This document shows, piece by piece, positions 25,671 through 34,981 of a DNA stretch of 64,000 nucleotides (the first letter of the stretch is position 1; the number at the start of each line of letters is the position of its first letter). The stretch is from Microbacterium sp. No. 7 (lineage in GTDB: Bacteria > Actinomycetota > Actinomycetes > Actinomycetales > Microbacteriaceae). The translations under genes and the position numbers were made by a program. Location: the NCBI RefSeq assembly GCF_001314225.1, contig NZ_CP012697.1, positions 2,170,001-2,234,000 on the forward strand, in the 5' to 3' direction. The notes under the pieces were generated by a model, which worked only from the letters and a program-made list of their open reading frames with translations, searched no databases and was not told the origin of the DNA.

Positions 25671-26479
25671 CCGCCGTCACCGCCGGAACGCCGCTCGACG
25701 CGACGAACGCGCCGGCACCCCGCCTCACCTTCCCGCACCTGCTGCGGGCCGAGTGGATCAAGCTCTCCACGCTGCGGTCGACCTGGTGGTCGGTCGGCAT
25801 CGTCGCGGTGCTGTCCGTCGCGGTCTCCGCCATGATGGCGAGCGCGGCGAACGACTTCGGGCCGGGCTACATGCCCATCATGGCCATCGTCTCGCCGCTG
25901 CAGTTCACGATGCTGCTCGCCGGCATCCTCGGCGCCATCGCGATCACGGGAGAGTACTCGACGGGCATGATCCGGTCCACGTTCACGGCCGCGCCCCGTC
26001 GTGGCGCCGTCCTCGTGGCCAAGGCGATCGTCACGGCGACGCTCATGTTCGTCGTGAGCCTCGTCGTGTTCCTCCTCTCGGTCGCCGTCACAGCACCGAT
26101 CCTCAGGGAGCCCGTCGACTGGTCCGACCCCGCGCAGTCGGTGCTACCGATCCTCGGCGGTGCGCTGAGCATGGTGATGTTCACGCTCATCGGCCTCTCC
26201 TTCGGGTTCCTCCTGCGCAGCGGCGCCGGCGCCATCTCGGCGACGATCGCGGTGATGTTCGTGCTGCCGATCGTGGCGGCCAGCTTCCCCTACGGCGACC
26301 CGGCGTGGCAGTGGGTGCGCGACATCGCGCAGTACCTCCCCATGAACCTCGCGCAGTCGCTGACCAGCGTCGGCGACGAGTACGGCCTCGCCGACGGACC
26401 CGCGCTGCTCGGCGTCGCCGTCTGGATCGTCGCGGGGCTCGTCGCGGCCTGGGGCGTGCTGCGCCGACGCGACGCGTAG
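25667..26479 (+). CDS. ABC-2-type permease
   Basis: Membrane partner of the upstream ATPase, 270 residues. About six hydrophobic helices are visible (VGIVAVLSVAVSAMMASAA, FTMLLAGILGAIAITGEYST, ATLMFVVSLVVFLLSVAVTA and others). The block TGEYSTGMIRSTFTAAPRRG after the second helix is typical of Actinobacteria ABC-2 permeases. It overlaps the ATPase gene by 4 nt and precedes a histidine kinase by 10 bp. Confidence 0.92.
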   Translation: MTAVTAGTPLDATNAPAPRLTFPHLLRAEWIKLSTLRSTWWSVGIVAVLSVAVSAMMASAANDFGPGYMPIMAIVSPLQFTMLLAGILGAIAITGEYSTGMIRSTFTAAPRRGAVLVAKAIVTATLMFVVSLVVFLLSVAVTAPILREPVDWSDPAQSVLPILGGALSMVMFTLIGLSFGFLLRSGAGAISATIAVMFVLPIVAASFPYGDPAWQWVRDIAQYLPMNLAQSLTSVGDEYGLADGPALLGVAVWIVAGLVAAWGVLRRRDA

Positions 26480-26489
26480 AGTCGGGTCG

Positions 26490-27773
26490 ATGTCCGCAGC
26501 ACCGCAGTCCGTCGCCGGTCCCGCCGGGACCGACGACGGACTGCGCCTGCCACGTCCGCCCGGCGTCATCCGGAGGTTCTGGGCCCGGCATCCGATCGTC
26601 GCCGACGTGCTCGTCGCGCTGGTCGTCTTCCTCACCGCGCTGCCGTCGACCGTCGTCGCGTCCAACGTGCGCACGGTGTCCGCGCCCCTGACCACGGGCG
26701 TGCTCGGCGTCGTCATGATCGCCGCGTGCGCGATGCTCGTGCTGCGCCGCCGGTGGCCGCGGGCCGTCTTCGCCGCCGCGCTGTGCACGAGCCTGGCCTG
26801 CCTGCTCGCGGCCACGCCGTTCGGCTCGTCGCCGGTCCTGGTCGCCTGCTACACGCTCGCCGTGTATCGTTCGTCGCGCGCCTGCTGGGCGGGGTTCGGC
26901 ATCCTCGCCACCGCCCTGCTCGTGGTCGCGACCGCCGCCACCTCGGCGGGTCTCCTGCCCTTCTCCGCCAGTGCGAACACCGTGCTCGCCCACACCGTCT
27001 CGGCGCTCGTAGGATCGCTCGTCGGCGTCAACGTCGGCAACCGCAAGCGCTACCTCGAGGCGGTCATCGACCGTTCGCGCCAGCTGCTCGTCGAACGCGA
27101 CCAGCAGGCGCGGCTCGCCGCCGACGCGGAACGGCGGCGCATCGCCCGCGAGATGCACGACATCGTCTCGCACTCCCTCACCGTGATCGTCGCGCTCACG
27201 GAGGGCGCGGCGGCGACCGACGACCGCGAGCGGGCGCGGGCGGCGGGCGCTCAGGCGGCCGCGACCGCGCGCACGGCGCTGCGCGAGATGCGGGCGATGC
27301 TCGGCGTGCTGCGCGACGAGCGCGGCGACGCGCCGCTCTCCCCCGTCGACGACGACGCCGTGGCCGAGGCGATCGATCGCGCGCGGCAGGCCGGATTCCC
27401 CGTGACCTTCACGCTGTCCGGCGTCGTCGACGCGCCCCGGGCCGTGCGCTTCGCGCTGGGCCGCATCGTGCAGGAGGGGCTCACGAACGCGATGCGCCAT
27501 GCGCCGCGCGCGACGTCCATCGACGTCTCCGTCGTGTCGCTCGCCGACGCGATCGCCGTCGAGATCCGCAACGACGGCGTCGAGCAGACCTCGGCGAGCG
27601 GCGGCGGATACGGCCTCACCGGCCTGCGCGAACGCGTCGCGCACGTGGGCGGCACGCTCTCGAGCGGTCCCGTCGCGCCCGGTCGCTGGCGGCTGCACGC
27701 GCATCTCCCCTTCTCGGCCGACGGCGCCGCCCCCGCGCCGGACGCCGCTCGACCCGTTCCGGAGGCCCCATGA
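26490..27773 (+). CDS. Sensor histidine kinase (HisKA_3, NarL-partner type)
   Basis: Membrane histidine kinase of 427 residues. Four or five N-terminal helices (residues 35-160) lead to RRRIAREMHDIVSHSLTVIV, the HisKA_3 dimerisation and phospho-acceptor site (His in MHDI). The ATPase domain has FALGRIVQEGLTNAMRHAPR (N box) and GYGLTGLRERVAHVGGTL (G box). No long periplasmic sensor domain is seen, so the signal may be sensed in the membrane or through the neighbouring transporter. The response-regulator gene starts within its stop (ATGA). Probably controls the adjacent ABC exporter. Confidence 0.94.
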   Translation: MSAAPQSVAGPAGTDDGLRLPRPPGVIRRFWARHPIVADVLVALVVFLTALPSTVVASNVRTVSAPLTTGVLGVVMIAACAMLVLRRRWPRAVFAAALCTSLACLLAATPFGSSPVLVACYTLAVYRSSRACWAGFGILATALLVVATAATSAGLLPFSASANTVLAHTVSALVGSLVGVNVGNRKRYLEAVIDRSRQLLVERDQQARLAADAERRRIAREMHDIVSHSLTVIVALTEGAAATDDRERARAAGAQAAATARTALREMRAMLGVLRDERGDAPLSPVDDDAVAEAIDRARQAGFPVTFTLSGVVDAPRAVRFALGRIVQEGLTNAMRHAPRATSIDVSVVSLADAIAVEIRNDGVEQTSASGGGYGLTGLRERVAHVGGTLSSGPVAPGRWRLHAHLPFSADGAAPAPDAARPVPEAP

Positions 27774-28459
27774 CCTCGCGCATCCGCGTGCTGCTCGTCG
27801 ACGACCAGGAGCTCATCCGGCTCGGGTTCCGGCTCGTGCTCGACGCCGAGCCCGATCTCGAGGTCGTCGGCGAGGCGGCCGACGGCGAGGCCGCGATCGA
27901 GGCGTGCCGTCGGCTGCTGCCCGACGTGGTGCTGATGGACATCCGGATGCCGCGTCTCGACGGCGTCGCCGCGACGGCGCGCATCGTCGCGGAGCAGCCC
28001 CGGTCGCGCGTGCTCGTGCTCACGACGTTCGACCTCGACGAGTACGTGCTCGGCGCCCTGCGCGCCGGCGCCAGCGGATTCCTCCTGAAGGATGCCCAGC
28101 GGCAGGAGCTCGTCTCCGCGATCCACGCCGTGCACCGGGGCGACGCGACGCTCGCGCCGAGCGTCACGCGCCGTCTGCTCGACACGCTCGTGGAGCATCC
28201 CGCCGCGCCGTCGCCGCCCGGACCGGACCCCGCCGACGCCCTGACGGACCGCGAGCGCGACGTCTATCGCGCGATCGCGCGCGGCCGGACCAACGCCGAG
28301 ATCGCGGCGGAGCTCTATCTCGGCGAGTCGACCGTGAAGACGCACGTCGGCCGCGTGCTCGCCAAGCTCGGCGCCCGCGACCGCGTGCACGCCGTGATCA
28401 TCGCGCACCGGCACGGCCACGTGCCGCCCGATGCGCGGGGCTCGGCGCCCGAAGACTGA
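27770..28459 (+). CDS. NarL/LuxR-type response regulator
   Basis: Two-component regulator of 229 residues. The receiver domain begins VLLVDDQELIRLGFRLVLDA, has the phospho-accepting Asp in DVVLMDIRMPRLDG, and Thr and Lys sites in VLTTFDLDEY and GFLLKDAQ. The LuxR HTH is LTDRERDVYRAIARGRTNAE followed by IAAELYLGESTVKTHVGRVL. It is translationally coupled to the kinase gene, so they form a cognate pair. Likely target: the ABC exporter operon upstream. Confidence 0.95.
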   Translation: MTSRIRVLLVDDQELIRLGFRLVLDAEPDLEVVGEAADGEAAIEACRRLLPDVVLMDIRMPRLDGVAATARIVAEQPRSRVLVLTTFDLDEYVLGALRAGASGFLLKDAQRQELVSAIHAVHRGDATLAPSVTRRLLDTLVEHPAAPSPPGPDPADALTDRERDVYRAIARGRTNAEIAAELYLGESTVKTHVGRVLAKLGARDRVHAVIIAHRHGHVPPDARGSAPED

Positions 28460-28500
28460 GCATCAGCCTTCGCAGAGGCTACGTCACTAAAATCGACGGG

Positions 28501-29610
28501 ATGATCCTGCGTCCCCTCGACACCACCGACGACGCTCCCGACGTGCTCGATCCGAGCTTCTGGGGCGACGTCGCCGTCTGGCTGGGCAAGGCGGGCGTCA
28601 ACCTGATCCAGGTCGCCCTCATCATCGTGGGCGCGGTGCTCGCCGCGTGGATCCTGCGGCTGGTGATCCGGCGGGTCGTCACGCGCATCGTGCGCGGCGC
28701 GAAGAGCAAGGCGCAGGTCACCGACACGCAGGCGCTGGAGTCGTCGCCGCTGTCGGCGATGCGCCTCGTGCAGCGCACGCGCACGCTCGGCTCCATCCTG
28801 CAGAACATCGTCAACGTCTCGCTCGTCGTCATCGCGCTGCTCCTCGTCGTGCAGACGATCGCGCCGAACGCGCTGGGCTCGTTCACCCTGCTCACCGCCG
28901 CCGTCGGCGCGGGGCTCGGCTTCGGCGCGCAGAACATCGTCAGGGACGTGCTGAACGGCATCTTCCTCGTCGCCGAGGACCAGGTCGGCATCGGCGACGT
29001 CGTCGACCTCGACCTGGCATCCGGCGTCGTCGAGTACGTGAGCGTGCGCATCACGCACGTGCGCGACGTCAACGGCACGCTCTGGTACGTGCGCAACGGC
29101 GAGATCACGCGCGTCGGCAACATGTCGCAGGGCTGGTCGCGCGCGATCATCGACCTCACGGTGCCCGTCGACGCCGACATCGACGACGTCGAGCAGGTGA
29201 TGCTCGACACGGCCCGCGGCCTCGCGCACGACGCCAAGTGGCGGTCGCGCATCCTCGAAGACCCGGAGGTGTGGGGCCTGGAGTCGATCACCGGCGACGC
29301 GCTCGTCATGCGGCTCGTGATCAAGACGCTCGCCGGCTCGAAGGACGACGTCGCCGGCGAGCTGCGCGTGCGGCTCAAGCGCGCGTTCGACGAGATGGGC
29401 GTCGGATCGGCGCAGATGAGCTCCGTCATGCTCACGGGGCTCGAAGGCGCCCAGCGCGTGCGCGGCGCGAATCCTCCGCGCACGCGCCCGACGCCCGTCC
29501 CGCCGCCGTCGGGCAAGGGCATCTGGAAGGCCAAGAAGCGTCCGGGGCGCGACGCCGACACGCGCGCGACGCCCGACGACGACGCGCCCGCGGAAGGGGA
29601 CGACGAATGA
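28501..29610 (+). CDS. MscS-family mechanosensitive channel
   Basis: Inner-membrane channel that opens on hypo-osmotic stress. The 369-residue protein has three N-terminal helices. Pore helix 3 is LLTAAVGAGLGFGAQNIVRD, followed by the MscS beta-domain (VGIGDVVDLDLASGVVEYVS, TLWYVRNGEITRVGNMS). The C-terminal extension of about 50 residues is basic and Pro-rich and probably disordered. The ATG at 28501 is used, 41 bp after the response regulator, without a clear Shine-Dalgarno. The stop overlaps the haemoglobin gene by ATGA. Confidence 0.92.
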   Translation: MILRPLDTTDDAPDVLDPSFWGDVAVWLGKAGVNLIQVALIIVGAVLAAWILRLVIRRVVTRIVRGAKSKAQVTDTQALESSPLSAMRLVQRTRTLGSILQNIVNVSLVVIALLLVVQTIAPNALGSFTLLTAAVGAGLGFGAQNIVRDVLNGIFLVAEDQVGIGDVVDLDLASGVVEYVSVRITHVRDVNGTLWYVRNGEITRVGNMSQGWSRAIIDLTVPVDADIDDVEQVMLDTARGLAHDAKWRSRILEDPEVWGLESITGDALVMRLVIKTLAGSKDDVAGELRVRLKRAFDEMGVGSAQMSSVMLTGLEGAQRVRGANPPRTRPTPVPPPSGKGIWKAKKRPGRDADTRATPDDDAPAEGDDE

Positions 29611-30026
29611 GCGACGAGCCGAGCACGTTCTACGAGCAGGTGGGCGGCCACGACACGTTCGTGCGCCTCGTCGACGCCTTCTACCGCGAGGTCGCCGCGG
29701 ACGAGGTGCTGCGTCCCATGTATCCGGAGGAGGACCTCGGCCCCGCCGCCGTGCGCCTGCGGATGTTCCTGGAGCAGTACTGGGGCGGGCCGACGGCCTA
29801 CGGCGAGCAGCGCGGGCATCCGCGGCTCCGCCTGCGGCACATGGGGTTCCACGTCAACCCGGACGCACGGGACCGCTGGCTCCGTCACATGCGCACGGCG
29901 CTCGACGAGGTGCAGCTCTCCCCCCTGCACGAGGAGACGATGTGGGACTACCTGCAGCGCGCCGCGCACGCGCTCGTGAACACCTTCGAGCCGACGCCGT
30001 CCGCTACGGCCTCGTCCGACCGGTAG
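29607..30026 (+). CDS. Truncated haemoglobin, group II (TrHbO-like)
   Basis: Small haem protein of 139 residues that binds O2, NO or peroxide. FYEQVGGHDTFVRLVDAFYR begins the 2-on-2 globin fold; LEQYWGGPTAYGEQRGHPRL and RLRHMGFHVNPDARDRWLRH include the proximal His region and the group II Trp positions. It is translationally coupled to the MscS gene. The last 23 nt overlap the 3' end of the convergent gene. Confidence 0.93.
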   Translation: MSDEPSTFYEQVGGHDTFVRLVDAFYREVAADEVLRPMYPEEDLGPAAVRLRMFLEQYWGGPTAYGEQRGHPRLRLRHMGFHVNPDARDRWLRHMRTALDEVQLSPLHEETMWDYLQRAAHALVNTFEPTPSATASSDR

Positions 30027-30672
30027 GCATCACGGTCGTCAGCCCCTCGCGCACGCTGACACGGGTGAGAACGTGGCCGCGGGTGAGGCTCACCCGCGTC
30101 CACGGACCGCTGCGTCGCACCGTCGCGGGCTCGTCGCCGCCGATGAACCCGAGCGCGAAGGCCGCGAACGCGATCCCGTGAGCGAGACCGCCGAGAGCGG
30201 GGTCCGGTCTCCCCCAGACGTCCGCGCGCACCCGCTGCACGACCTCTTCGCCCGGGCTCGCGGGCAGCGCCTCCGCGACCTCGGCCATCCCCGCCTGCGC
30301 GCGCGATGCGAGGAGGGATGCCGGGATCTCGGCGACCGCCTCCCAGCCGCCCCGCGGAGGCGAGATGCCCGCCCAGCTCGCCGTCGTGCCCGTCTCGGGC
30401 AGCGTGACGGCCGTCCCCGACACGGCGAGGCCGGTCGCATCCACGACCAGGTCGCACACCAGCTCGGGGTCGACGGCGGCGACGCGCATGCCGAGCACCG
30501 TCGGCGTCGCGTCGAGCAGCGTCTGCGGCGCCAGCGGCGCGGCGCTGACGGTCAGCAGCCCGCCGGCGGCACGGAGCCGCACGTTCCCGTCGCCCACGTG
30601 CGCGGCCCGCTCGGCGAAGGTCACGACATCGCGCGCCGCCTGCGCGCTGTCGAAGAGAAGTCGTTCGGTCAT
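30004..30672 (-). CDS. Conserved hypothetical protein
   Basis: A 222-residue protein I do not recognise. It starts at the ATG at 30672 (MTERLLFDSAQAARDVVTFA). The sequence is rich in Ala, Val and Gly without obvious membrane helices or a signal peptide; SWAGISPPRGGWEAVAEIPA and HGIAFAAFALGFIGGDEPAT are its most distinctive parts. Genes of this type sit beside globin or thioesterase genes in Microbacteriaceae as I remember them, but the function is unknown. It is divergent from the TesB-like thioesterase (49 bp between starts) and converges on the haemoglobin gene. Confidence 0.75.
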   Translation of the reverse strand: MTERLLFDSAQAARDVVTFAERAAHVGDGNVRLRAAGGLLTVSAAPLAPQTLLDATPTVLGMRVAAVDPELVCDLVVDATGLAVSGTAVTLPETGTTASWAGISPPRGGWEAVAEIPASLLASRAQAGMAEVAEALPASPGEEVVQRVRADVWGRPDPALGGLAHGIAFAAFALGFIGGDEPATVRRSGPWTRVSLTRGHVLTRVSVREGLTTVMPTGRTRP

Positions 30673-30721
30673 CCGAACTAAGCTACCAAGCACGACGGCC
30701 AGAGATTCGCGAGGAGACTCC

Positions 30722-31609
30722 GTGAACGCACTTGACTCGGGGCACGACGGCCGGGCGGCGATCACCCTGCTGGAGACGCTCGAGCTCTCCGACGTCGGTG
30801 CCCGCACGACCGAGGACATCTTCGTCGGCCGCTCGCAGCTCATGCCGCATCGGCGCATCTACGGAGGGCAGGTGCTCGCCCAGTCGCTCGTGGCCGCCGG
30901 CCGCACGGTGTCGGCGGATCACGCGGCCCACTCCATGCATGCGTACTTCCTGCGGCCCGGCGACGACACGCAGACGGTCACCTTCTCGGTCGATCGCCTG
31001 CACGACGGTCGCTCGTTCGCCACGCGCCGCGTGCAGGCGTACCAGGACGGCGTGCCGATCTTCTCGATGATCGCCTCCTATCAGACCTCGAGTCCCGGCC
31101 TCGAGCACCAGGCCCCCATGCCCGAGGGCATCCCGGGACCCGAGGAGATCGGGCGCGAGAACGAGCGCACGATGCGCACGGCCAGCGGCGGCTTCCTGCT
31201 CGGCGACGTCATGGAGATCCGCCACGTCGAGGGCGCGATCCATGAGCATCCTGCCGAGCACCGCAGTCCGCGGCAGCATCTCTGGCTCCGCTCCACCGCC
31301 CGGCTTCCCGACGACCCCGACGTGCATCGCGCGGCGCTGCTCTACATGAGCGACCTCACCATCCAGGAGTCGACGTTGCGCAATCACGGCCTCTCGTGGA
31401 GCCATCCCGGCCTCAAGAGCGCGAGCCTCGACCATGCGATGTGGTTCCACCGCTTCGGCCGTGCCGACGAGTGGCTGCTGTACGCACAGGAGTCCACGAG
31501 CGCGAGAGGCGGCCGGGGCCTCTCCCGCGGCCACCTCTACACCCGCGACGGCACCCTGGTGGCCAGCGTCGCCCAGGAGTCGATGGTGCGCGTTCCGGCG
31601 CAGTCCTGA
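30722..31609 (+). CDS. tesB: Acyl-CoA thioesterase II (TesB type)
   Basis: Hydrolyses acyl-CoA to fatty acid and CoA. The double hot-dog fold of 295 residues has RRIYGGQVLAQSLVAAGRTV and HSMHAYFLRPGDDTQTVTFS in the first half and LDHAMWFHRFGRADEWLLYA in the second, matching TesB. The GTG at 30722 has GAGGAG about 7 nt upstream, which fixes the start. It converges on a second, smaller thioesterase gene. Confidence 0.94.
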   Translation: MNALDSGHDGRAAITLLETLELSDVGARTTEDIFVGRSQLMPHRRIYGGQVLAQSLVAAGRTVSADHAAHSMHAYFLRPGDDTQTVTFSVDRLHDGRSFATRRVQAYQDGVPIFSMIASYQTSSPGLEHQAPMPEGIPGPEEIGRENERTMRTASGGFLLGDVMEIRHVEGAIHEHPAEHRSPRQHLWLRSTARLPDDPDVHRAALLYMSDLTIQESTLRNHGLSWSHPGLKSASLDHAMWFHRFGRADEWLLYAQESTSARGGRGLSRGHLYTRDGTLVASVAQESMVRVPAQS

Positions 31610-31622
31610 CCGCGAGCGACGG

Positions 31623-32111
31623 TCAGCGGCGGCGGCCGTAGGCGATCGGCGCGCCCGCGTACTCCGTCCAGGCGGTGCGCATCGGCTCCGTGAGGCGCGC
31701 GGGCTTCCCCGTCTCCGCGCTCAGGACGACCAGGACGGCCGACGCACGTGCGTAGAGCGTGCGCGGCTCCTCGCCGACGGGGCTGTACACCTCGTAGCAG
31801 ATCTCCGCGCTCGAGCCGCCGAGATGCCCGAACCACAGCTCGACGTCCAGCGGCTCGGGGCCGTACGGGACCGGCGAGAGATATTCGATCTCCTGCCGCG
31901 CGACCACCGTCTGCACGCCGGAGACCTCCTCGGGCTCGACCACCGCCGTCGGGTGGGTCTGCCCGCCGCTCGCCTTCCAGATCGCGCGGATGCGGGCCTC
32001 TTCGAGCAGCTTGAGCAGCGAGACGTTGTTGACGTGGTCGTAGGCGTCGAGGTCTCCCCAGCGCAGGTGGACGGGCACGTGCAGGCGAGCGCCCGTCACG
32101 GGTTCAGTCAC
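31623..32111 (-). CDS. 4HBT-family acyl-CoA thioesterase
   Basis: Single hot-dog domain protein of 162 residues. RWGDLDAYDHVNNVSLLKLL is the 4HBT signature with the catalytic Asp region; EARIRAIW and YEVYSPVGEEPRTLYARASA follow. The GTG at 32111 overlaps the end of ettA by 8 nt, so the two are co-transcribed. Substrate chain length cannot be told. Confidence 0.88.
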   Translation of the reverse strand: MTEPVTGARLHVPVHLRWGDLDAYDHVNNVSLLKLLEEARIRAIWKASGGQTHPTAVVEPEEVSGVQTVVARQEIEYLSPVPYGPEPLDVELWFGHLGGSSAEICYEVYSPVGEEPRTLYARASAVLVVLSAETGKPARLTEPMRTAWTEYAGAPIAYGRRR

Positions 32112-33783
32112 GGGTGAGCTTCCGGTGCGCCGAGCGGTGCGGCTTCGCCGCCTCGGGGCCCAGACGGTCGATCTTGTTCTGCTCGTAGGCCTCGAAGTTG
32201 CCCTCGAACCAGTACCACTGATCGGGCTGCTCGTCCGTGCCCTCATAGGCCAGGATGTGCGTCGCGATGCGGTCGAGGAACCACCGGTCGTGCGTGATGA
32301 CCACGGCACAGCCGGGGAACTCGAGCAGCGCGTTCTCGAGCGACTGCAGGGTCTCGACGTCGAGGTCGTTGGTCGGCTCGTCGAGGAGCAGCAGGTTGCC
32401 GCCCTCCTTGAGGGTGAGCGCGAGGTTCAGGCGGTTGCGCTCGCCGCCGGAGAGCACGCCGGCCTTCTTCTGCTGGTCGGGTCCCTTGAAGCCGAACTTC
32501 GACACGTACGCGCGCGACGGGATCTCGGTCTTGCCGACCGTGATGATGTCGAGCCCGTCGGAGACCACCTCCCACAGCGTCTTGTTGGGGTCGATGTTGG
32601 CGCGGCTCTGGTCGACGTAGCTGATCTTGACCGTCTCGCCGATCTTCAGCTCGCCGCCGTCGAGCGGCTCGAGGCCCACGATCGTCTTGAAGAGGGTCGT
32701 CTTGCCGACGCCGTTGGGGCCGATGACGCCGACGATGCCGTTCGGCGGCAGGCTGAAGCTGAGCCCGTCGATGAGCGAGCGGCCGTCGAAGCCCTTCTGC
32801 AGGTTCTTCGCCTCGATCACGACGCTGCCGAGTCGCGGACCCGGCGGGATCTGGATCTCCTCGAAGTCGAGCTTGCGCGTGCGCTCGGCCTCGGCCGCCA
32901 TCTCCTCGTAGCGCGCCAGTCGCGCCTTCGACTTCGCCTGACGGCCCTTCGCGTTCGACCGCACCCATTCGAGCTCGTCGGCGAGGCGCTTGGCGAGCTT
33001 GGCGTCCTTCTTGCCCTGGATCTCGAGGCGCTCGCGCTTCTTCTCCAGGTAGGTCGAGTAGTTGCCCTCGTAGCCGATGAGGCGGCCGCGATCGACCTCG
33101 GCGATCCACTCCGCCACGTTGTCGAGGAAGTACCGGTCGTGCGTGATCGCGATGACCGCGCCGGGGTACTTCTGCAGGTGCTGCTCCAGCCAGAGCACGC
33201 TCTCGGCGTCCAGGTGGTTGGTGGGCTCGTCGAGCAGCAGGAGGTCGGGCTTCTGCAGCAGCAGGCGGCACAGCGCGACGCGGCGCTTCTCGCCGCCCGA
33301 GAGCACGCTCACCTGCGCGTCCGACGGGGGCGTGCGCAGGGCGTCCATCGCCTGCTCCAGCTGGGAGTCGAGATCCCACGCGTCGGCCGCGTCGATCTCC
33401 TCCTGCAGCGTGCCCATCTCGGCCAGCAGCGCGTCGAAGTCGGCGTCAGGATCGCTCATGAGCGCGGAGATCTCGTTGAAGCGGTCGACCTTCGCCTTGA
33501 TGGCGATGCCGTCCTGGATGTTCTCCAGCACGGTCTTCGACTCGTCGAGCTCGGGCTCCTGCATGAGGATGCCGACGGTGAAGCCGGGCGTCAGCGTCGC
33601 CTCGCCGTTGGATGGCTGATCGAGACCCGCCATGATCTTCAGGATCGTCGACTTTCCGGCCCCGTTGGGGCCGACCATGCCGATCTTCGCGCCCGGGAGG
33701 AACGCCATCGTCACGTCGTCGAGGATCAGCTTCTCGCCCACAGCCTTGCGGGCACGGACCATCTGGTAGATGTACTCAGCCAT
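32104..33783 (-). CDS. ettA: Energy-dependent translational throttle protein EttA (ABC-F)
   Basis: Ribosome-associated ABC-F ATPase that gates the first elongation step according to energy state. At 559 residues it has two ABC domains: IGMVGPNGAGKSTILKIMAG and LSGGEKRRVALCRLLLQKPD, then VGVIGPNGVGKTTLFKTIVG and LSGGERNRLNLALTLKEGGN. The linker between them is basic (RRKS-like, KGRQAKSKARLARYEE). The start MAEYIYQMVRARKAVGEK is characteristic of EttA. The C-terminal tail AKPHRSAHRKLTRD is basic. It is translationally linked to the 4HBT thioesterase. Confidence 0.96.
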   Translation of the reverse strand: MAEYIYQMVRARKAVGEKLILDDVTMAFLPGAKIGMVGPNGAGKSTILKIMAGLDQPSNGEATLTPGFTVGILMQEPELDESKTVLENIQDGIAIKAKVDRFNEISALMSDPDADFDALLAEMGTLQEEIDAADAWDLDSQLEQAMDALRTPPSDAQVSVLSGGEKRRVALCRLLLQKPDLLLLDEPTNHLDAESVLWLEQHLQKYPGAVIAITHDRYFLDNVAEWIAEVDRGRLIGYEGNYSTYLEKKRERLEIQGKKDAKLAKRLADELEWVRSNAKGRQAKSKARLARYEEMAAEAERTRKLDFEEIQIPPGPRLGSVVIEAKNLQKGFDGRSLIDGLSFSLPPNGIVGVIGPNGVGKTTLFKTIVGLEPLDGGELKIGETVKISYVDQSRANIDPNKTLWEVVSDGLDIITVGKTEIPSRAYVSKFGFKGPDQQKKAGVLSGGERNRLNLALTLKEGGNLLLLDEPTNDLDVETLQSLENALLEFPGCAVVITHDRWFLDRIATHILAYEGTDEQPDQWYWFEGNFEAYEQNKIDRLGPEAAKPHRSAHRKLTRD

Positions 33784-33829
33784 AGGCGTCCCAGTCTACG
33801 CGGCCGGAGCGGGCGCCCGCGGTGTGCCC

Positions 33830-34336
33830 TCAGCCGCCGGCGCCCGCGACGTCGCCCACGAGGCATCCGCCCGACGCGAGCGCGGGCACGATCGTCACGA
33901 CGGCGCCGGCATCGCCGGCGGGGATGTGGGCGAGCAGGCACTCCCCCGCCCAGCCGACGGCGATCTGGAGGCTGTCGACCGGGTCGCCGACGCTCGTGCG
34001 GTCGGCCGTGGCCTGAACGGTCTCCGCGCCGAATCCCGCGGCGACGAGGGCGGCCGTGTACGCTCCGGCGGCCATGCGTGCGTCGGAGCCCGCCACGGCC
34101 TGCACCGTGACCTCGAAGATCGGCAGGTTGTCGACCGCGGTGCCGTCGGCGACGAGCACGGGACCCGAGGGGGTCGGCTCCGGCGTCGGCTCGGTGGGCG
34201 TCGCGGTGCGCGTGCTCGTCGGCACCGGCGCGGGCTCGTCGGTCGGCGTGCACGCGCTGAGGATCAGCGCGACGCCCACGGCGGCGCCGATCAGCGAGGC
34301 GGCCCTGCGCAGGGCGCGAGGATGTCGAAGGGGCAC
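33830..34336 (-). CDS. Putative lipoprotein
   Basis: A 168-residue secreted lipoprotein. The GTG at 34336 gives PLRHPRALRRAASLIGAAVG followed by VALILSAC: a basic stretch, hydrophobic core and lipobox LSAC. A Pro/Thr-rich linker (TPTEPTPEPTPSGP) follows and then a globular domain with two Cys near the end that may form a disulfide (GWAGECLLAHIPAGD, ASGGCLVGDVAG). It resembles DUF6993-type lipoproteins of Microbacteriaceae, but this is from memory. The function is unknown. Confidence 0.8.
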   Translation of the reverse strand: MPLRHPRALRRAASLIGAAVGVALILSACTPTDEPAPVPTSTRTATPTEPTPEPTPSGPVLVADGTAVDNLPIFEVTVQAVAGSDARMAAGAYTAALVAAGFGAETVQATADRTSVGDPVDSLQIAVGWAGECLLAHIPAGDAGAVVTIVPALASGGCLVGDVAGAGG

Positions 34337-34386
34337 AGCGGAGAGTCTAGAGAGACTCCCCGCCGTGCACGCGCGACGTCCGGCGT

Positions 34387-34941
34387 TCAGAACGGCACCT
34401 CGTCGTCCGGGCCCGTGCGCGCGTGCCAGTCGCCCGCGGTCGGCGGTGCGCTCGCGGCGACGGAGACGAGAGCGGGCCTCTCCTCGGGCGTGTCGCCCGC
34501 CGGCGGCGGCGCCCACGCGTCGGCCACGGGCGCGGCCCCATCGAGGGGATGCTGCGGAGCGGCGTGCAGGGTCTGCGGTGCGTGCGACTCGTCGCGCGCG
34601 TACGCCGTCGTGCCCCACAGCAGATCGTGGCCGAGCGCGTCGGCCTCGATCTCGGCCTCGCGCCCCTGCCTGCCGTTCGCCTCCCACTCGCGCAGCCGGA
34701 AGCGACCCGCCACGATCACGCGCTGGCCCTTGTGGAACGAGACCAGCGCGTGCTCCGCGAGCGAGCGGAACGCGCTGACCGTGTACCAGTTGGTCTGCTC
34801 CTGCACCCATTGCCGGGTCTGCGGATCGAGGCGGCTGTGCGTGCTCGCGAGGCGAAAGCTGATGACGGGCGCGCCGGTGCTGGTGCGCCGCCGTTCGGGA
34901 ACGGTGGCGACCGTGCCGACGACGGTGATGCGATCGTGCAT
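34387..34941 (-). CDS. ssb: Single-stranded DNA-binding protein
   Basis: OB-fold protein that coats single-stranded DNA. The 184-residue protein begins MHDRITVVGTVATVPERRRT; VQEQTNWYTVSAFRSLAEHA and FHKGQRVIVAGRFRLREWEA are OB-fold blocks. The tail ends in DDEVPF, the acidic tip that recruits repair proteins. The ATG at 34941 has AGAGGA 9 nt upstream. It stands alone rather than beside rpsF and rpsR, so it is probably a second, accessory SSB. Confidence 0.9.
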   Translation of the reverse strand: MHDRITVVGTVATVPERRRTSTGAPVISFRLASTHSRLDPQTRQWVQEQTNWYTVSAFRSLAEHALVSFHKGQRVIVAGRFRLREWEANGRQGREAEIEADALGHDLLWGTTAYARDESHAPQTLHAAPQHPLDGAAPVADAWAPPPAGDTPEERPALVSVAASAPPTAGDWHARTGPDDEVPF

Positions 34942-34981
34942 GATGCGTGTCCTCTCGTAGAGTCCGGGGACGGTCCCCGGC

